DNA of 64,000 nucleotides. Source: Podarcis raffonei (taxonomy: Eukaryota > Chordata > Lepidosauria > Squamata > Lacertidae). The notes under the pieces were generated by a model that worked only from the letters and a program-made list of their open reading frames with translations, searched no databases and was not told the DNA's origin. Shown one piece after another: positions 55,801 to 64,000 of this stretch; within the stretch, counting starts at the first letter, position 1, and each line of letters begins with the position of its first letter. The stretch covers positions 40,430,001 to 40,494,000 of the forward strand of contig NC_070614.1 of assembly GCF_027172205.1 (NCBI RefSeq), read 5' to 3'. Position numbers and translations under genes: made by a program.

Positions 55801-58800
55801 ATCTTCTGCTCCCATGGAATATGTACACAGCTCCTCTGTTCTCATCCTCCATTGGAGCCCCAATGGCCACATCCGTCCATCGGTCCCCAGTTATTTCGCC
55901 TATTTCTGCTATGCTGGCTCCAAAGCGGCCCAAGGGCTGTTTGGCTGCCCCCTGCAATTTCTGGCTGCAGAAAAACCCATCCTCCTGGCAAATGATGAAA
56001 GGGGACACTTGAGGGGTTGAAACCAAAATAGTTCTGATGAAGTTGTTCCTTCTATTTTCAATCTCCTGCACTATTTGTTCCATGGCACCCCCTTGTGCCA
56101 GAAAGGGGACAGACTCAAAGGAATCAAACTAGTAAGACAGTGAATGCCCTGTAATTTATAGAAATTATGGAAGCAGTCCCTTCTGACTTTCATTCTGCAC
56201 TTCCCATTTTTCCATTTGGCAAGACACTTTGGAGCCCTTGATGAGAAAAAGACCAGCTCACATTGGGCTCTGACCATCCCCATTGGTGGACGCCAATTAC
56301 TTTCCCCATCTCTTCATTTCTATAAGTAAAGCAGCTATCTATCTGGTTCTTTGGTGGATGTCCCAGTTCTCCTCTCCCCTGCTATCAGGGCTGGGAAAAT
56401 CCATGAATGTCATTGAAAAACATGACATTCAAACACTATCTCCCTGCTTGCTCCACCCAGCAACTTGGAAGAGCTGTAACTTGTGCTGTGTGACATCACA
56501 ACATTCCATGTGTCCTTCCCTGACCTCACTCTACATCATTAGCTGCCAGCTGTCAGCAGCCAGGAGTACAGAAATACAGAACAATGTGATGCCCTATAAA
56601 GGGGTCTGTTCTGCTGTTTAATTAGCACTGCTCAGCCTTCCTTCAAACCTCTTGTGCTTTCGCAAAAGAAACCAAAGCGCAAAACGTGCTCTAGGAAAGG
56701 AAAATACTTTTGATGTCCCACTGCTACAAAAAGAGCTGTGCTCAAATAGGGATGGTAGAAAATTCTGATGAAAAGAAAAATGGGAGAAGAAATTGCTGAT
56801 GTTCATGAATTCATCCCATTTCTGGAATGGAAACAAATCTAGTCAATACAATCAGTATTCACGGTTGTTGTTGCTTTTAGTCCACAAACGATATGTCACT
56901 ATGTTCCCCTCTCCCCCGCCTGCACCTTTGCATTGTATTTCTTTTGCAATGAAATGCATAGGCTGGAATAACTTCATGGTAATGTAACTTATGCTGTTTA
57001 TGTGTTTAATTACATATGTACACTATGAAAGTTATGGAATTTTGCCACATTGGACAGTAAGACAAATAGCATAGTTTTGGGTGGGAGATAAACTATAGTG
57101 GAACAGAACAGTGCTGCATTCAATAAATACAGGGTGGAGTGGGAAAGGATGCCTTCTTACATCCCTGCCCTCAAATAACTGCTCTTGATAGTTGCCTTGT
57201 GCCACCAAGTACAAAGGGCAGGCTTGCATTCCCCTTCACCTACCTGCCTCTCGCAGATGTAGACCACTCCTCCTGCCACGCCATCATAGTACATGGGAGC
57301 ACCAATAAGAACCAGATCTGTGTTTTTGTCTCTATCAAGGTCCACGGAGCAAAGCGTAGCACCAAAGTATGAGCCAATCTGGGGGGACTAAAAATCACCA
57401 TTGTTAAACTTTTTCCATTTCTTGATCTCCCTGACCCCAGGCATTTACACATCCTTCTCTTCTTCTTTTCCCCATCCAATGGACTCTCCCATCCATTCAT
57501 TCATTACCTGGGACTAAAAGAGAGGGAAATTTATACTGTAGGCAAACATGGTGCAGCAGCACATTTCAACCATTTTGAGACAGATGTAGCTGTCATGGCT
57601 TCCCAAAAAGAACACTGGAGACTACAATTTTATAATGATGCTAAAGGTTTCATATGCTAACGGTGCCCAGAATTCCCTAGGTGAGAGTAATGACAGTTAA
57701 AATGGTTTGAAATGGCAACCAGTTCATTGTTTGCAACTACAACACTTCCAGGATCAAACACCTTGCCCAAGTCTCTAGATACTTCGAAAGTTACTTTTGT
57801 TGTTGTGGTACTTAAAAATCGGAAACAGGGAACCTTCTCTAGCCTGAGGGCCACATTTCTTTCTGAGAAACTTTCTGGCGGCCACCTGCCAGTAATAGGT
57901 GGGACCAGAGGCAAAAGTGGGTGGAGAAATAAATGTGACTGCTACCATTGTACAGTAGGCTAGTTTCTTCACACCCACACCTTCCTCTCTAGCCTCCATT
58001 AAGGAAAGCAAGAAGCCTTATCATAGCTCAATGGCACATTCAAGTCAGGCACAAATACTGTGGGTTTATGACTTCCCCTAAACTCACGGGACCAAAGGGT
58101 GCTAGAATTTAACCAATGCTTGGGGTGTTAACCTGGGTGCCAGACATGGGATTTAGCAAGAGTTAAAATATAAAACCAGTCAGCTTCCCAAGTACAGGAA
58201 ATTGTCTGGGAGAAGAGCCACTAAGGAGAACGAAAGGAAAGTGATGGACCATTTAAAAAATGTCAAGGAAAGGAGATTTCTGTGCCAGACAGCTCTTGTG
58301 TTTGAATCCAAAGCTGCAGCTATGGGAGAAGCAAGAACCTCATAGGGCTTTGATGCTGTGAATCCCTTCATCGTAGGCTCAGGTTGTATAGAGTGGTACC
58401 TCCGGTTGTGGATGGGATCCATTCCAGAGCTCCGGTCAGATCCCAAGGTTTTCTCAAGCGGAGGTGCCTATGCTGCACATGCGTGTGGCACGGTAGACCG
58501 CTTCTGCGCATGCGCGCATGGCTAAACCCAGAAAAATACTTCCGGGTTTCCTGCATGCATATCCCGAAGGATACGTAACCAGAGGTGCTCATAAGTAGAG
58601 GTACCACTGTATGTGTAAATAAACCTTATATCATAAAGGCACCAAAGTCTCCACTGTGCCTAACTGCTGAAAGGACACATGAACTCTGGGTAAGTGTGCC
58701 TGGAACTCCTTGGAATCTCACACCACTCAGAGATTGGGGACGACATGCAACATTACCTAAGGAGGGGCCAAAGCAGATGAAGTGAGGGGTGAGGCTAATG

Positions 58801-59308
58801 AGGGTGTATGGCCTGGGGAGAGTATTGAGGGCCAGATAGTGAGGTCTGGAGGTACACATGTGGATCCCTGCCTGGGGTTCCATAAAATATAAAGACTGAG
58901 GCTCTGTTCTGTTGTTCAAATGTACAGTGAGAATTAAAAACAGTTTGTCAGAATTAAGGGAAGTCATTTCAATGGGAGATCCTGCTTTATGGGCTGCATG
59001 GTCAACTTTAATTGCCACAGGCAAAGGAAACATGCTCAGATATGCACTGACACAACCCACAGTTCATCCTGAAGCCTTCTTACCTCCTTTGGAGACAACT
59101 CTGATGTCTTCCGCCACTGCAAATTTTGTCGGCTGAACAAAAAGACTTTGCCGGCATGTTGGTAACGAGGGGCTCCTACCACAAAGCTGCTCTGGCCGTT
59201 CACTTGAACCATCTGCATCACATAACCTTGTAGGGACACAAAGGCAGTGAGACAGGTACAAGGAGAAAACATAGCTGCATCTGGCAATGACAGAATCTCC
59301 TCTGTAGT

Positions 59309-59360
<52 letters not shown>

Positions 59361-62300
59361 TTCTATACTGCTTTATATTTTTAAGAAATATCTCAAAGTG
59401 GTTTACAGCACATGAAAACATCAATAAAACATGATTCGATTGCGGCGAAGGAAGGTGAGCCATGCTCTTTACTTGACACCCCCCCTCCGACGTTGCTAAT
59501 GGCCGCTGTTTCTCTTCCTCAGCTCTGCCAGGCAAGGGGCTAAGTACCACAGACTGATCTTTCCCCACTGATCAGGGACCGTTGCCCCAGCCATGGGCAA
59601 AGGTGACCCGAACAAGCTGCGGCAAAATGTCCTCATACGCTTATTTTGTGCAAACGTGCCGCAAGGGGCATAAGAAGAAGCCCCCGGACATTTCAGTCAA
59701 CTTTTTCGACTTCTCCAATAAATGCTCCAAGAGATGGCAGACAATGTCAGCAAAAGAAAAAGGCAAGTTTGAAGACATGGCAAAGGGTGACAAACTTTGT
59801 TATGATATGGAGATGAAAAATTATATTCCTTCTAAAAGGGAGAAGAAGAAGAAAAAGGACACCAATGTCCCCCAAAGATCACCACCTCCTTTCTTCCTTT
59901 TTTGTTCTGAGCATCACCCAAAGATAAACAGTGACCACCCAGGTTTGTCTATTGGCAAAGAAACTAGGCAAAATGTGGTCTGAGCAAACAGCAAAAGACA
60001 AACAGCCCTTTGAGCAGAAGGCAGCAAAACTAAAGAAGTATGATAAGGATGTGCCAAGGGGAAGGGTGATGCAGGAAAGAAATGTCCAGGTAGGCCAGCA
60101 GGCTCCAAGAAGAAAGTAGAACCTGAAGAGGAGGAGGAGGAAGAAGATGAAGAAGAGGAGGAAGGTGAGGAGCAGGAAGATGAAGATGAAGATGAAGTGA
60201 AGCTCTAAAGCTGCTGCACAGATTTTGTGCTCAAAAAGTCAATGATTTTGCTAAGAATGTGAAGTCGAGTGCAGCTCATTGTTAGATTCAGTATAAAAAC
60301 TGTACAGAATTGTGTATAGGTAATGTGATTGTAGGGAGACCTGTATTCTAATGTAAGTAGTAGCTACATGCCACTACTGTTAGATTTTTAAAAGCTGATA
60401 TTGTCAAAAGTTCAGGGATATTTAATGGTGCTTTGGATTCAGTGACAGCTTGATTTTGAGCAGTTTTTTAAAAATTGTAGTAAAATTGGTAGTCAGCCTT
60501 GTCTTGCATACTATTGCATTGCATTACATTTTTAACAATTTTGCAATAAAATGATGTACATTATTCTTGTTACTCTACTGTAGTGTTAATTTGCTTAAAC
60601 AGCTGGAGAGTCTAGTGTATGCCTGTAGTAATGTCATGAAGGGTAAGATAACCTTAAAGCAGCCTTCTCTACATTGGTATGCTCAAAACATTTTGAGCTG
60701 CAACTCATTTTCCTTGACAGTTTACTAGATTTAATGACATTTGTCCAGAACATTAATAAGGCATGAGGTTGGAGAAGGCTGACTTAAAGGAATTAGACTT
60801 AATTCATGTTGCGACTTTTGAGACTGGAATAATTACAAGGAACTTTCTCCTAATTTTCACATAAAGCAGAAGTGGGCAACCTGTGGCCCTTCAGATGTTA
60901 GACAACAATTCCCTTCCCTATGCTGATGATAGTTATTCAGGAATAAGTGGAGGGCCAGAGGTTCCCCACTCCCAATTGTACAGCATTGCAAATGTTCCTC
61001 TTTACAACTAGGACTGTGTATCACATGCCTCTTAAAGTGGTACTCTAAAGTGGGGCTTGTGGTATGAAAAGTCTTGTGTAAGTTCAGACCTAAAAAGTAT
61101 GTAGGAGAAAATTAAAATGTCAAAGGAGCCCAATTCTATAAACAGGGATAGCTAACCTGTGGTCCTCCAGATGATGTTGGATTCCAACCCCTATCAGCCC
61201 CAGCCAGCACTGCTAATGGTCAGGGATGATTTGAACTATAGTCCAGGTGGCACTGTGGGTTAAACCAAAGAGCCTAGGACTTGCCGATCAGAAGGTTGGC
61301 GGTTCGAATCCCTGCGACGGGGTGAGCTCCCGTTGCTCAGTCCCAGCTCCTGCCAACCTAGCAGTTCAAAAGCACGTCAAAGTGCAAGTAGATAAATAGG
61401 TACCGCTCCAGCGGGAAGGTAAACGGCGTTTCTGTGTGCTGCTCTGGTTCGCCAGAAGCAGCTTAGTCATGCTGGCCACATGACCCGGAAGCTGTATGCT
61501 GGCTCCCTCGGCCAATAAAGCGAGATGAGCGCCACAACCCCAGTCGGTCACGACTGGACCTAATGGTCAGGGGTCCCTTTACCTTTTACCAGTAATATCT
61601 GGAGGGTCATAGATTAGTCACCTCTATTATAAAGGGGTGACTTCTCTGAACTTCCTACCAGATACCGTACTAGACAAACACATCCAGCACTTCATGCAGA
61701 GCCTTAGAGCACAAAAAAGAAATAATATTTGTTTTTGACACTTACCGAGATAAGCATCTTTCATATCCTTAGTGGAGCTGGGCACATCAATAAAGGCTGG
61801 TTTATCAGGGTCCCCATATAGGAAGAGTCCTCCAGACCAGTCATTGGCTCCTACTGCCCCCAGAATGGGTCCAACCTAATTCATCACAAGGAGTGGAAGA
61901 GATAATAATACCAAATCAGCAAAGAAGAGATGGTGTTAACCAGCAGGAGGGGATAATCCTAAAATGTAGACTGCATGAGCACTCTTATTATTATATTAGA
62001 GTATTATTTTTTAAAAAAAATGTTTACTTTTTGAGGAGCCAGTTCTACAGTCACAATTGCATTGACCTTGCTTGGTCAAATCAGGTCTCCAAGAGTCATC
62101 CCAACACTGGATTGGCCAGACCAATTCATGTCCCAATCAGGTCAGGCTTCCAAGAGGACTTAACTCCACAAACTTACCTAGCTCTTCAAAAGTTGGAAGC
62201 GTATATATTCCATTTTGTGTTAGCAGGAGTTCATTCTGTCAGTGATTTGCCATATCTTCATAACCAAGTGGGCATTTGAATCTGGAGTCCTGTACAACCT

Positions 62301-62518
62301 AAATCTAAATTTCAGTGTATCAGGCTGGTCCTCTACGTGCCCAAATTTAGCTTGTTTTGGAGGATTGGGATGAGAAAGCTGAGATTTATCAACCTACAAA
62401 AAAGGAAGAATAGGTAGGGGATTGAAGTGACTCACCGGGGTTAGCAAGGCACTGAATCCCTCTTGGGACATCTCATACTGGAAGGAGCTTTGGGATGTAC
62501 CACCTTGGGAATGTGTAC
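43767..62518 (-). CDS. ITGAX-like: Integrin alpha gene B, leukocyte I-domain type, exons 10-30; 5' part beyond right edge
   Basis: Twenty-one exons are read on the minus strand (from the 3' end): 43767-43883, 44157-44267, 44482-44574, 44990-45103, 45246-45344, 46295-46402, 47482-47560, 49103-49186, 50214-50293, 50438-50551, 50660-50801, 51446-51519, 52697-52828, 53392-53552, 54275-54432, 55158-55288, 55778-55984, 57244-57378, 59084-59226, 61746-61875, 62436-62518. All have GT-AG borders and agreeing phases, giving about 830 residues. They correspond one-to-one to exons 30 back to 10 of gene A; exon 14 uses the acceptor before EDGFFC, which restores a 207-nt exon as in gene A. The I-domain exons are not found in 62519-64000 and should lie beyond the window. 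The tail begins K-VGFFKR as in ITGAX, but this does not prove orthology. No disabling change was seen. Confidence 0.94.
44482..54432 (-). CDS. ITGAX-like: Gene B exons 16-28: leg domains
   Basis: Landmarks in order are [13 protein letters not shown] (exon 16), the exon 17 segment [143 protein letters not shown] and [16 protein letters not shown]. Exon 17 is four codons longer and exon 26 six codons longer than in gene A; the others in this block match gene A in length exactly. Confidence 0.93.
46490..47095 (+). repeat. Repeat U carrying a LINE tail and a long CA/GA microsatellite
   Basis: The copy is interrupted at about 46553-46665 by a reversed LINE 3' end (ATAATAATAAT then CTGCCCATCTGGCTGGGG) and at 46781-46856 by (CA)n followed by about 25 GA units. 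Gene B intron 24. Confidence 0.65.
48085..48205. repeat. Perfect 53-bp inverted repeat with 15-bp loop
   Basis: Left arm 48085-48137 and right arm 48153-48205 are exact reverse complements over all 53 positions (checked base by base); the loop is 48138-48152. The right arm lies at the left end of an inserted segment (48152-48276) flanked by AGATGTA on both sides. Confidence 0.95.
48145..48283 (+). mobile_element. Short LINE-type insertion with AGATGTA duplication
   Basis: The segment 48152-48276 interrupts an L2-like fragment. It has AATAAA near its right end, an A-rich end (GAAAAAAC) and AGATGTA on both sides (48145-48151, 48277-48283), as expected for target-primed insertion. Its 5' part is a fold-back of the flank rather than LINE sequence. 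Confidence 0.65.
49290..49975 (-). repeat. Repeat U remnants (reverse) followed by an L2-like LINE 3' end
   Basis: 49290-49560 follows repeat U in reverse. 49860-49975 (plus) holds GGGAAGTTTTTAATGACTGA and GCCCAGAGTGGCTGAGGAAA with a GGGGTAGAAATAATAAATTA tail. Between them lies AT-rich DNA not recognised. Confidence 0.5.
50840..50990 (-). repeat. CR1/L3-like LINE 3' fragment, reverse
   Basis: AAGAAGACCCTGCTAAATCA, CACAGTGGCAAACCAGATGC and GGAAGTCCACAAGCAGGACC. Starts about 40 bp upstream of exon 20 of gene B. Confidence 0.55.
51541..51728. mobile_element. Palindrome-ended element with 10-bp flanking repeats
   Basis: Element 51551-51718 starts TGGGCATAGTCAAGG and ends CCTGGCTATGCCCA (inverse). 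GGTACAGACA (51541-51550) and GGTACAAACA (51719-51728) flank it, one mismatch. A 9-10-bp duplication suggests a Mutator-like superfamily; an 8-bp hAT reading is also possible. Confidence 0.7.
52140..52265 (-). repeat. MIR-type SINE fragment, reverse
   Basis: CAACCCTGTCAAGGTAGGTT and TTTCATGACTGAGTGGAAAT in the usual order. Gene B intron 18. Confidence 0.5.
52890..53310 (+). repeat. Unnamed dispersed repeat U (gene B intron 17)
   Basis: One of the better copies: GAGATGGGAAAGAAATTTGA at the left and AAAAATGAGAAACTGAGATT with GACAGATCC at the right; about 420 bp. Confidence 0.6.
55158..62518 (-). CDS. ITGAX-like: Gene B exons 10-15: beta-propeller after the I domain
   Basis: Exon 10 (62436-62518) encodes [18 protein letters not shown], the start of blade 3; it is three codons longer than in gene A. 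Exon 11 has [19 protein letters not shown]. Exon 12 has [17 protein letters not shown]. Calcium loops: exon 13 DLDRDKNTD, exon 14 EITGDRWTD, exon 15 DLTGDGLPD. The second loop starts with glutamate where gene A and most relatives have aspartate. Exon 14 also carries [19 protein letters not shown], very close to mammalian CD11 chains. Confidence 0.93.
55295..55725 (+). mobile_element. Possible LTR-retrotransposon fossil
   Basis: A segment in intron 14 of gene B (plus strand) with a short open stretch rich in D, E, L and P followed by a TATA-like word (CTATATAAAC) at about 55643 and a TTGATAAAG stretch. The layout suggests the 3' part of an LTR element with its LTR. Family not identified; broken and old if real. 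Confidence 0.3.
58391..58609. mobile_element. Tigger-like element, second subfamily
   Basis: GAGTGGTACCTCCGGTTGTG to GTAGAGGTACCACTG with TA at 58389-58390 and 58610-58611. 219 bp. In intron 12 of gene B. Confidence 0.75.
59307..59445 (+). repeat. (TTTC)n microsatellite and adjacent repeat fragment
   Basis: About 14 TTTC units to 59362, then CAAAGTGGTTTACAGCACAT, a common squamate repeat end. Confidence 0.7.
59593..60570 (+). pseudogene. HMGB2: Processed pseudogene of HMGB2-like high-mobility-group protein
   Basis: The segment lacks introns and keeps the order HMG box A ([30 protein letters not shown]), linker, HMG box B ([39 protein letters not shown]) and the long acidic Glu/Asp tail, with a stop at 60206-60208 and AATAAA at 60545-60550. 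DPNK after the start, MKNY, CSEH and WSEQ favour HMGB2 over HMGB1 or HMGB3. Reading frame breaks occur soon after the start (about 59620) and in box B (about 59955), and part of the region after box B is lost. It lies in intron 11 of gene B, antisense to it. No clear poly(A) tail remains, so it is fairly old. Confidence 0.93.
60865..60980. mobile_element. hAT-like element, family B
   Basis: CAGAAGTGGGCAACCTGTGG to GTTCCCCACTCCC, just downstream of the HMGB2 pseudogene. Confidence 0.65.
61145..61612. mobile_element. hAT-like element, family B, interrupted by a Sauria SINE
   Basis: The first part (CTAACCTGTGGTCCTCCAGA to about 61244) and the last part (AATATCTGGAGGGTCATAG, 61591-61612) belong to one family B copy. 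The SINE fills the gap. Confidence 0.75.
61245..61590 (+). repeat. Sauria SINE, near full length
   Basis: Head GTGGGTTAAACCAAAGAGCC with box B (GGTTCGAATCCC), body AGATAAATAGGTACCGCTCC, tail GGTCAGGGGTCCCTTTACC. Retains the full tRNA-like head, unlike the copy at 8561. Confidence 0.93.
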
Positions 62519-64000
62519 CTGTAGACGAAAGATGGGAAGAAAGAGATGCAGGGTGGTAGAACTTGAGAGCTAAGGGGTAATATCTAGCTAACTGAGGATG
62601 GAGTCTTGTAGACAGAGGTGAAACCTCATCCTATTGGTGTGGCAGAGGGTAGCCTCTGGTTGATCAGAACAAGACCCTAAATGGAGAGGGAAGGTGCAGA
62701 GAGAATGTTAAACTCTCTCAAACCAAGCAGGAAAATGTCTGCTCCCTCACATAGATATTCTACTACACAGGTGAGAAACTAACCAGTAGGCCAAATCCTA
62801 ATCCTCTCACAGACCTGCAAGCCTAGTTACACATACCAGTCACTTTATGCCGGGTGACAACATCACCTTCAAAGTCCATTTGCTTTTAAACAAACTGCTT
62901 GGAAATTGACTTCAAAGTGAAAGCAGTTATGCTTTTTCCTGCCTCCCACCTAACATCAGGGTTTGAGGTAGTTGGGTGTGATTTATGGGGAAACAGCATT
63001 GTTTTGGGTCAAGTTAGGACCCTGCTGGGCCTAATTTTCTCCTAATGTTATCCCTTAGAGTTTCCTAATAGACAATTCTCAAAAGTTGGCCAAAAATATC
63101 TGGATTTTTCAATATCAATATAATTATATATTACTCCAAATTATGGCAATGGCAGGACATGTAAATCAATAGATAGGTACTGCATAAATAAGATCAGATT
63201 AGATTCAAGCAGAAAGATTTATGTCTCCTCTCCTCCTCATACACCTTGATTCCTGATTGCCAGCCTTGTGTCTTTCAAATGTTTTGGTCTACAATTCCCA
63301 CCAGTCCGCACCAAAACATCTGAAAGGCACCATGTTGGTGAAGGCTGGAGTAGACAATTAAATTATACTATGTGACATGGTATTCAAGAGAGGTCCCTAG
63401 ATAGCCAGCTTTATGTAGTGGTTAGTGTTAGACTAGGACCTAAAGGCCAAGGTTCAAATCTCCACTCAGCCATGAAGCTGAGTGGAGATTGAGTTAGTCA
63501 CAGCCTTTTGCTACCTCACAGGGTTGTTGTAGGGGTTAATTGAGGGGGAACTTTGAGTTCTTTGGAGAAAAAGGTGGGATATAAAAGGTAGTTGAAGTGC
63601 TGGCATCCAGAGCCTGTAACAGTATGCTAATCTGAACTGTTTCCATGCTTTATTCCTGCAGATCATGGCATCAGTGCAGTTGCCATAGCTTAACGTAAAA
63701 AGAAACCTCCATTAGGAGCTATTTTAACTCTGTTACTAGTTCTTCTCTTGAACGTGACCTGGAAGCTACAAGTAAATATCCTCACCTCCTAATATTTAAT
63801 ATAAAGATCAGCACACTAATCTTGTGTTACCAACCATGTTTAATTATTACCTCTTGTAAGAAAGAACTAGACATATACCTCATAACAAGCCTATTTGTCG
63901 TCATGTGAATGTGAGCTCTCTCCATTTCATTTAGGCAGGGTAATGCTCAATAAAATATGGACTAGATTCATGTCCAGATTTGGACTGAGTTAGAATCTCC
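62519..64000. other. Intron 9 of gene B (to window edge)
   Basis: No further integrin exon is visible upstream of exon 10. The stretch contains a hAT-like fragment (63255-63355), a MIR-type SINE (63405-63595) and AT-rich DNA not recognised. The matching intron of gene A is 1777 bp, so exon 9 may lie just beyond the edge. Confidence 0.65.
63405..63595 (+). repeat. MIR-type SINE
   Basis: TATGTAGTGGTTAGTGTTAG, CACTCAGCCATGAAGCTGAG and CTACCTCACAGGGTTGTTGT in canonical order. Confidence 0.75.

Noticed and set aside
55967-55984. Alternative acceptor for gene B exon 14 (within TTCTGCAG)
   Set aside because: It would break the phase and shorten the exon; the acceptor before GAGGATGGG gives 207 nt, identical to gene A.
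62519-64000. I-domain exons of gene B
   Set aside because: Searched for IFAIEG, ITDG and DGSGS coding on the minus strand and found none; they must lie outside the window.
1-64000. A previously undescribed multi-gene system
   Set aside because: All coding exons I can support belong to two integrin alpha genes, COX6A and one HMGB pseudogene; the remaining structure is repeats.

Overview
The window is eukaryotic and looks like a squamate reptile, possibly a lacertid-type lizard. Genes are split by GT-AG introns. The background carries a Sauria SINE (tRNA head, tail of CCTTTACC units), a CR1 3' end, L2-like LINE pieces, MIR-type SINEs and many short palindromic DNA transposons. No prokaryotic genes, CRISPR arrays or operons are present.

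Layout. 1-9421 is repeat-rich intergenic DNA. 9422-37579 (+) is a complete I-domain integrin alpha gene of the leukocyte (beta2-partner, CD11b/c/d) type. I assembled it by eye as 30 exons; the phases close into an open frame of 1158 codons. 40193-41660 (+) is a complete three-exon nuclear gene for cytochrome c oxidase subunit 6A, called COX6A2 from its neighbours. 43767-62518 (-) holds exons 10-30 of a second integrin alpha gene of the same type. Its signal peptide, first propeller blades and I domain lie beyond the right edge. A processed HMGB2-like pseudogene (59593 to about 60570, +) sits antisense in intron 11 of this second gene.

How it fits together. The two integrin genes are paralogues: 15 of the 21 exons visible in both have identical lengths and all phases agree. 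They lie in opposite orientation on either side of COX6A2. COX6A2 is tail-to-tail with gene B, which I recall as the mammalian ITGAD-COX6A2 arrangement, while gene A lies head-on behind COX6A2. Each integrin would pair with beta2 (CD18, not in the window) as a myeloid adhesion and complement receptor. COX6A2 encodes a heart/muscle respiratory-chain subunit; a MEF2-like motif lies about 330 bp before its ATG.

The most informative non-genic structures are transposon insertions with readable target-site duplications. They include a 90-bp hAT-type element with a perfect 8-bp duplication, a Tc1/mariner (Tigger-like) family with TA duplications, a Harbinger-type element with TAA duplications, and Sauria SINEs nested in palindromic elements. 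A perfect 53-bp inverted repeat at 48085-48205 looks like a fold-back copy of the target made during a LINE insertion. I found no convincing new multi-gene system.
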